From the NCBI GenBank assembly GCA_034440615.1, contig JAOTOM010004003.1:145683-209682 (forward strand): DNA of 64,000 nucleotides, read 5' to 3'. Positions 58,967 to 64,000 of this stretch are shown piece after piece. Source of the stretch: Ashinkailepas kermadecensis (lineage: Eukaryota; Arthropoda; Thecostraca; Neolepadidae). Within the stretch, counting starts at the first letter, position 1; every line of letters begins with the position of its first letter. The notes below the pieces were generated by a model, which saw only the letters and a list, made by a program, of their open reading frames with translations, did not search any database and was not told the origin of the DNA. A program made the position numbers and the translations under genes.

Positions 58967-59566
58967 AAGCTCATAAGATCTACTTTCAGAAGATGTACGT
59001 TCAGAAGATCTACTTTCAGAAGATCTATTTTCATAAGATCTACTTTCAGAAGATCTATTTTCACAAGATCTACTCTCGGGTCTGAATGTTCAGAAGATCT
59101 ACTCCCAATTATAAATGTTCAGAAGATCCACAAATAGGCCTCAAATGTTCAGAAGATCTACTCCCAATGCAAATGTTCAGAAGATCTACTGCTAGTTTGA
59201 AATGTTCAGAAGATCTACTGATATCTGGAAGTGTTCAGAAGATCTACTCGGAGGAGGGAAATCTTCACAAGATCTACTCTCGGGACTGGATTGTTCAGAA
59301 GATCTACTCGAAGACGAAAGTGTTCACAAGACCTACTAATACTTGGAGATGTTCACAAGATCTACTCTCCGGTCAGAATGTTCAGAAGATCTACAAATAG
59401 GCCTCAGTTGTTCAGAAGATATACTGCTGGAAATGTTCAGAAGATCTACTACTGGAAATTTTTAGAAGATCTACTCGAAGGATGGAAGTGTTCACAAGAT
59501 CTACTCTCGGGACTGGATGTTCAGAAGATCTACTCTTGGCCCGGAATGTTCAGAAGATCTACTCTC
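58967..59566 (+). repeat. Left arm of a large inverted repeat (~30-bp AGATCT units)
   Basis: About 20 units consist of a conserved GTTCAGAAGATCTACT or GTTCACAAGATCTACT core plus a variable 10-15-bp segment. The outer end is AAGCTCATAAGATCTACTTT. Variable segments include AATAGGCCTCA, CGAAGACGAAA, AATACTTGGAG and CTCTTGGCCCGGA. The same segments, in mirrored order and opposite orientation, occur in the right arm. Frames through it encode Phe-Arg-Arg-Ser or Gln-Lys-Ile-Tyr repeats and are not called. Confidence 0.93.
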
Positions 59567-59730
59567 TAGGTTAGGTTAGGTTAGGTCGGGTTAGGTTAGG
59601 TTAGGTTTGGTTAGGTTAGGTTAGGTTGGGTTGGGTTAGGTTAGGTTGGGTTAGGTTGGGTTAGGTTGGGTTGGGTTAGGTTGGGTTGGGTTAGGTTAGG
59701 TTAGGTTAGGTTAGGTTAGATTGGGTTAGA
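59567..59730 (+). repeat. Interstitial TTAGG telomere-type array
   Basis: About 32 pentamers, mostly TTAGG with TTGGG variants and single TTTGG, TCGGG and TTAGA units. All run in one orientation. TTAGG is the ancestral telomere repeat of arthropods. Single orientation inside a unique frame makes it an interstitial copy. It is not a chromosome end, and not a simple head-to-head telomere fusion, which would need CCTAA next to TTAGG. Confidence 0.95.
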
Positions 59731-60317
59731 ACATTCCGAGCCAAGAGTAGATATTCTGAACATTCAATCCTGAGAGTAGATCTTGTGAACACTTCTATCC
59801 TCCGAGTAGATCTTCTGAACATTTCCAGCAGTAGATCTTCTGAACATTTCCAGTAGTAGATCTTCTGAACACTTGAGGCCTATTTGTAGATCTTCTGAAC
59901 ATTCCGACCTGGGAGTAGATCTTGTGAACACTTTCGCCTTCGAGTAGATCTTCTGAACAATTCAGACCTGGGAGTAGATCTTCTGAACATTTCCAGCTAT
60001 CGGTAGATCTTCTGAACATTTACATTGGGGAGTAGACCTTCTGAACACTTGAGGCCAATTTGTAGATCTTCTGAATATTCAGACCTGGGAGTAGATCTTG
60101 TGAACATCTCCAAGTATTAGTAGATCTTGTGAACACTTTCGTCTTCGAGTAGATCTTCTGAACAACTTAGTCCTGGGAGTAGATCTTGTGAACATTTCCT
60201 CCTCCAAGTAGATCTTGTGAACATAAATCTTCTGAAAGTAGATCTTTTGAAAATAAATCTCCTGAACGTAGATCTTCTGAAAATATATCTTCTGAAAGTA
60301 GATCTTATGAGCCTCAC
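59731..60317 (-). repeat. Right arm of the inverted repeat
   Basis: Reads AGTAGATCTTCTGAAC units, the reverse complement of the left arm, starting with GAGCCAAGAGTAG at the centre and ending AAAGTAGATCTTATGAGC at the outside. Reading outwards from the TTAGG core, the variable segments follow the same order as in the left arm, with a few extra units here. A weak further similarity (CCGGAGC, GATAC) extends past the end into 60318-60340 on this side and into 58930-58966 on the other. Confidence 0.93.
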
Positions 60318-60370
60318 CCGCTCCGGGTCGATACGCGGTTATCTCTGACCCGTTGCAGACATGGAGCGTT

Positions 60371-60830
60371 CCAGTTCCCTGGTAGACTGAGGAATGCGGA
60401 AAGGCTATTCGCGCTCGCAAACGAGCCCTTAAATAATTCAGTAAGCATGGCACGATGAATAACATGCTGGACTTACAACAGGCCCGAGCACTGGCTCGAC
60501 GTACCATACGTGCCGCGAAACAAACATCCTGACGAACATATATAGGCGGACTAAATCGAACTACGTCGCCATCGGAAGTGTGGTCTTGAATTAAAAGGAT
60601 TTCGGGGAAGTTCTCCTCGGTCCCACTGCTGGTTCTTAGCATTGGAGGAAACGTTATAACTGATCCGGGAGATGTAGCCAATCGAATTGCACATGCCATT
60701 GCAAAGCGCAGTGAACCTACTGACCCAACTTTCCGACAACACCATGCCCGGTGTCGGAGGAAAGAGATCAGTTTTAATACATCAGAACAACTTGTCTACA
60801 ATTTACGTTTACTGAAGCCGAACTGGACTC
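60371..60830 (+). pseudogene. LINE endonuclease end and linker
   Basis: In one frame, interrupted by four stops, the peptide has TEECGKAIRARKRALK, MNNMLDLQQARALARRTIR and NVITDPGDVANRIAHAIA. This is the basic region typical between endonuclease and reverse transcriptase in Jockey-type LINEs. A frameshift at about 60800 leads to TEAELDSVISGLKS, the start of the reverse transcriptase. Confidence 0.8.
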
Positions 60831-62122
60831 TGTAATTAGTGGCTTGAAGAGCGTGTCCGAAGGACCAGATAGAGTGCACAACCAAATGTTGAAGCACTTA
60901 CCGACGTGCGCAAAATACACACTTCTTAAGATTTTCAATATAATTTGGAATATGGGATACTTTCCACCAGCCTGGCGGAAGACAATCATAATACCACTGT
61001 TGAAGCCCGGTAGAAATGGCGAGAACCCCACTGATTATCGTCCAATACCACTGACGTCATCATTGAGTAAGTTAATGGAGAAAATGGTTAGCCTCCGACT
61101 CACGTGGTTCTTAGACAACCAGAATGTGTCATCCAATGACCAGTGCGGTTTTAGAAAGAACCGTGGTACGATGGACCATGTTTTAAGACTTGACACTGAA
61201 GTTCGATCAGCTTTTGCGAAACAGACACCTAGGAGCCGTGTTTTTCGACATTAAGTGCTTTTGACACTGCTTGGAGACACGGTATTCTGCAGAAGACAAA
61301 TCGAGAGTTTTATGTGCGCGTCGGCAACCAGTTTTCAAGTTGGCAACGCCAAGTTTATGGAGTTCCACAGGGCAGCGTCCTGAGCACATCCCTATTCTCG
61401 CTTATAATAAATGACATCGGCAACTCGCTATCCCCATCAATCGGACTATCTCTTTTCGCTGACGATTTTGCCATCTGGTCGTGCAGCTCGTCAACCCCTC
61501 TCATGGAGCGACAGCTGCAACTTGCGATTTCTCACCTCGAAAAGTGGGGACACCTGAATGGTTTCAGATTTTCCATTGCAAATACAGCAGCGGTTCATTT
61601 CTGCCGTCGTCGTCGCAAATGCCCGGACATGCAGTTAAGACTTTACGGGCAAGACGTTCCATCCTTACCAACGGCTCGCTTTCTTGGCGTGCAATTTGAT
61701 AATCGTCTTTCATACAGAGAACATATAAAACGCTCCGAGACAAGTTTTTTACAACAATGAATATATTGAAGTGTGTTTCTCGAACGTCGTATGGGGCTGA
61801 TAGGACTCTGCACCTGCTTTACCGCAGTCTGATTTGTTCCAAACTGGACTATGCATGTTTTATATACGACGGTGCGTGTGCTAGCACAAAACGTATTTTA
61901 GACCCAATACACCACGCTACATTGCGTATAATTACGGGAGCATTTCGCACCTCCCCCACGGTCAGCATACTGGCAGATGCCCATGAGCCACCATTAAGCA
62001 TGAGACGAGAATTGCTGGGACTTGCTGCTACGCATGCAAAATGCGTTAGTTCCCGACACACCCATCATATCAGGCTGTTTTTTGCTCGTGATATATATAT
62101 GCAGTCCTTCGTGGCCACGTGA
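60817..62122 (+). pseudogene. LINE reverse transcriptase
   Basis: Blocks appear in order: GPDRVHNQML, IIPLLKPGRNGENPTDYRPI, NDQCGFRKNRGTMDHV, then AVFFDI and AFDTAWRHGIL on either side of a frameshift near 61250. Next come YGVPQGSVLSTSLFSLIIND, the catalytic box LFADDFAIW, the NTAAVHF and FLGVQFDNRLSY blocks, and the thumb (SLICSKLDYACFIYDGA). About 20-30 residues are missing between HGILQK and NREFYVRVG. A second frameshift lies at about 61757. Catalytic Asp residues of the FADD box are intact. Confidence 0.85.
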
Positions 62123-62772
62123 GGAGGGGAACAGCTTACTGTGTGAGGATGAGGACGCTCCTGAACCAGACAAGAATTAGACTGCAAGGAATCAGGCAGT
62201 ATGAACGAATAACGAGTCCCCGGTGGGAGCTGATCTCCCCCTTTATCGATGTCGTCCTCGCTGTTGAGAGAAAAAGGGATATTACAAAAGAGAAGCTACT
62301 ATCATGCTCATTAGAACACATTTCCTCAGCATACCGTGGCTACATTATCACATACACAGATTGCTCGAAGATTGACACCGGCGTGGGTAGCGCTTTCGTG
62401 AGAGGATCCATCACGAGATCCTTCCCCCTGCCTTCACATGCTACTGTCTTCACAGCCGAGTTGCTGGCCATTAACAAGGCCCTTGCATACATCGAGGTTG
62501 ACGACGAGGATTTTCATGTCATTCTGACCGATTCTCTGAGCAGTCTTTTGTTATTACGTAGTTTTAACCAACAACATGTCATTGTGCGTGACATTTTATA
62601 TCAGCTTACTTCGCTACACCGCATGGGAAAACAAGTAACACTTTGCTGGATTCCAGCACATGTTGGAATCCATGGTAACGAGCTCGCAGATCAGGCTGAA
62701 AGGCGTGCAGCGCACGCATCATGTAGTCGCGTGGTTCCACTTCCCGCCAGTGACTACTACCCAATTATTTAA
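62119..62772 (+). pseudogene. LINE RNase H domain
   Basis: An open stretch of 217 codons holds the RNase H fold. Catalytic acids are visible as Asp81 (TDCSK), Glu114 (TAELLAI), Asp138 (LTDSLSS) and Asp191 (NELADQAE), with the WIPAHVGIHGN motif before the last. The usual Gly of TDGSK is Cys. RNase H removes the RNA strand during reverse transcription. It is joined to the preceding reverse transcriptase by a frameshift and cannot be expressed as one protein, although this domain itself is intact. Confidence 0.85.
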
Positions 62773-62789
62773 TAATTTCTTCTAAGTCA

Positions 62790-63194
62790 GTGGCAGGACA
62801 GATGGGGCCAAGTAGCGCCCAACAAATTGAAGAAAAAAATATACCACACTTAGCGCTGTGGCCCTCGTCCTTCAGTCAGAATAGAAGGGACGAGGTGGCC
62901 CTGTGTCGCCTTATAATTGGACATACACTATCTACACATAGGTATTTGCTGTGCGGGGATGAAAGGCCCAAATGTATGAGGTGTGACGCAGCACTGACTG
63001 TTCACCATGTGTTAGTATCTTGCTCGAACTACACAGAGGAACGCAGGCGCCATTTCGGACATAACTCGAACACTCTGAGGCTGGTGGACCTACTCGGTGA
63101 TAATTCGAGATTTGTGCAAAATAGAGCAGTTTTTCGTTTCCTTGCGGAAGTAGGATTCCAAATAATATACACACCCGAGTTGATATTAAATTAG
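62790..63194 (+). pseudogene. LINE C-terminal Cys/His domain
   Basis: A 134-codon frame includes RLIIGHTLSTHRYLLCG and a C-X2-C-X6-H-X5-C cluster at Cys62, Cys65, His72 and Cys78. This zinc-knuckle-like domain ends many Jockey/I-type proteins. A frameshift and stop separate it from the RNase H part. Confidence 0.82.
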
Positions 63195-63305
63195 TGCCAT
63201 ATATTTCTTGCTCTCCTGATGTGAAAAGTTGAATTAATCTTGTTATGGGTGCAAAATAACCAAATTGTGGTTGACGTACCCAAAAACCCTAATAAACAAA
63301 CAAAC

Positions 63306-64000
63306 AGACATGAACGAGCAATGGTGCAAAACAGCTGCCAAAGATACATTATCCCTGCGCGCCGTGGTGCAACTGACCTGCGGCACATTGAACTGTCCTG
63401 CGGCACATTGAACTCCGGCTAAAATTATGCCATTGCATTGGAATTTTCGTATTGACTGGTGGATTCATAATCTACCCAAAATCTCAAGATCTACTCTACT
63501 CAATCCTGATCATGTAAGCTTCTCCAGGTGCATTTTGGTTACGTTTATTTGAGAATATAAAATGGACTAAAACAGGCCCGCGAAGGCGCAATGTCGTGAT
63601 AGCAAATGCACTCGGCCGAAATGGGCAGGATCATCATTCGTGGTGTTATCACCAAGGACACGGTATTTTATTTTTATCGCTGTGTAGTCGTCTGGTCAGC
63701 GCATTTCCATGTGCACATATGCGACATGTGCGACATGTGCGACATCGAACGGTCTTGATTGTTCCGCCCTGTGTGTTTGTCTTTGAAGACGTGGTAGTGT
63801 ACCACATGCAGCTGATTAGGAGAGCCAAGCTGCTGTCTCTGTCGACAGGAATAGGGGATTGTGGCGCAACTGTGACAAATGTCGAGTGATAAATCAGAGG
63901 CATTTCGCAATTAAGACACCAGCCCGGCTACTAAATCTCTCGGACCGGCTACAGGCGTCCGTGTGTTCTTTTGTTGCACAGCTATGCGCCACCATGCATC
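63306..64000. other. Anonymous spacer to the window edge
   Basis: A small repeat of TGCGGCACATTGAACT lies at 63379-63413 and a GCGACATGT repeat at 63720-63745. A single AAGATCTACTCT at about 63485-63496 recalls the AGATCT units upstream of the LINE. No gene recognised. Confidence 0.5.

Larger units (their letters stand above)
60320..63305 (+). mobile_element. Jockey/I-type LINE, 5'-truncated and frameshifted
   Basis: Order of parts: end of the endonuclease (VPVPW-TEEC at about 60370-60394), linker, reverse transcriptase, RNase H and a Cys-rich C-terminal domain, then a short 3' region ending CCTAATAAACAAACAAACAG. The FADD catalytic box plus an RNase H domain fits the Jockey/I superfamily better than CR1. 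Stops at 60383, about 60424 and 60531 and several frameshifts show that it is dead. The element begins where the AGATCT inverted repeat ends, so that repeat may have landed in the LINE, or the LINE beside it. Confidence 0.85.

Noticed and set aside
59567..59730. A true telomere or head-to-head chromosome fusion
   Set aside because: Sequence continues on both sides, and the TTAGG orientation is the same throughout, without a CCTAA/TTAGG junction.
58967..60317. Possible CRISPR array (constant core with variable spacers)
   Set aside because: Core too short, spacers reused and mirrored in an inverted arm, eukaryotic context with TTAGG core and no cas genes.

Overview
The window looks like eukaryotic, most likely arthropod, nuclear DNA. 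The clues are an interstitial array of the arthropod telomere motif TTAGG, degraded non-LTR retrotransposons of CR1-like and Jockey/I-like type, hAT-type elements with 8-bp target duplications, a tRNA-derived SINE, and one spliced exon of a polypeptide GalNAc-transferase. A crustacean such as a barnacle is my guess only. There is no bacterial operon structure, CRISPR array or rRNA.

The dominant content is tandem repeats. More than twenty unrelated minisatellite families, with units of 6 to 96 bp and arrays of 0.1 to 2.4 kb, are strung through the sequence with low-complexity-free DNA between them. Almost all the very long open frames, including three overlapping plus-strand frames and minus-strand frames over 43.5-46.8 kb, are by-products of these arrays. 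Several unit sequences lack A on one strand, so no frame on either strand can contain a stop. I do not call them genes.

Region by region: 0-8.7 kb holds seven minisatellites and one AT-rich hAT-like MITE (4651-5784). 8.7-20.2 kb is mostly anonymous DNA with a ~177-bp satellite remnant (14.4-15.6 kb), head-to-head degenerate arrays (15.9-16.7 kb) and twin perfect palindromes (19528-19637). 20.3-21.7 kb is a 35-bp array carrying an E-box in nearly every unit. 21.7-31.9 kb is anonymous, GC-rich in patches, with three promoter-like CpG-rich spots. 31955-32121 is the only convincing protein-coding exon of a host gene. 32-46.6 kb is again anonymous DNA and large minisatellites (34/41-bp, 15-bp, 96-bp, 21-bp).

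The most informative part is 47.2-55.1 kb. A minus-strand CR1-like reverse transcriptase copy is split by a 6,986-bp hAT-type element (47721-54706) with a perfect 8-bp target duplication. Removing the insert restores the CR1 reading frame at the junction. Inside the insert are a 1.8-kb 21-bp minisatellite, degenerate ~25-bp arrays, a second CR1-like element (50300-51912) and more hAT-like ends. Finally, 58967-60317 is a large inverted repeat made of mirrored ~30-bp AGATCT-containing units around a 163-bp TTAGG array. It is followed directly by a 5'-truncated, frameshifted Jockey/I-type LINE with a recognisable RNase H domain (60320-63305).
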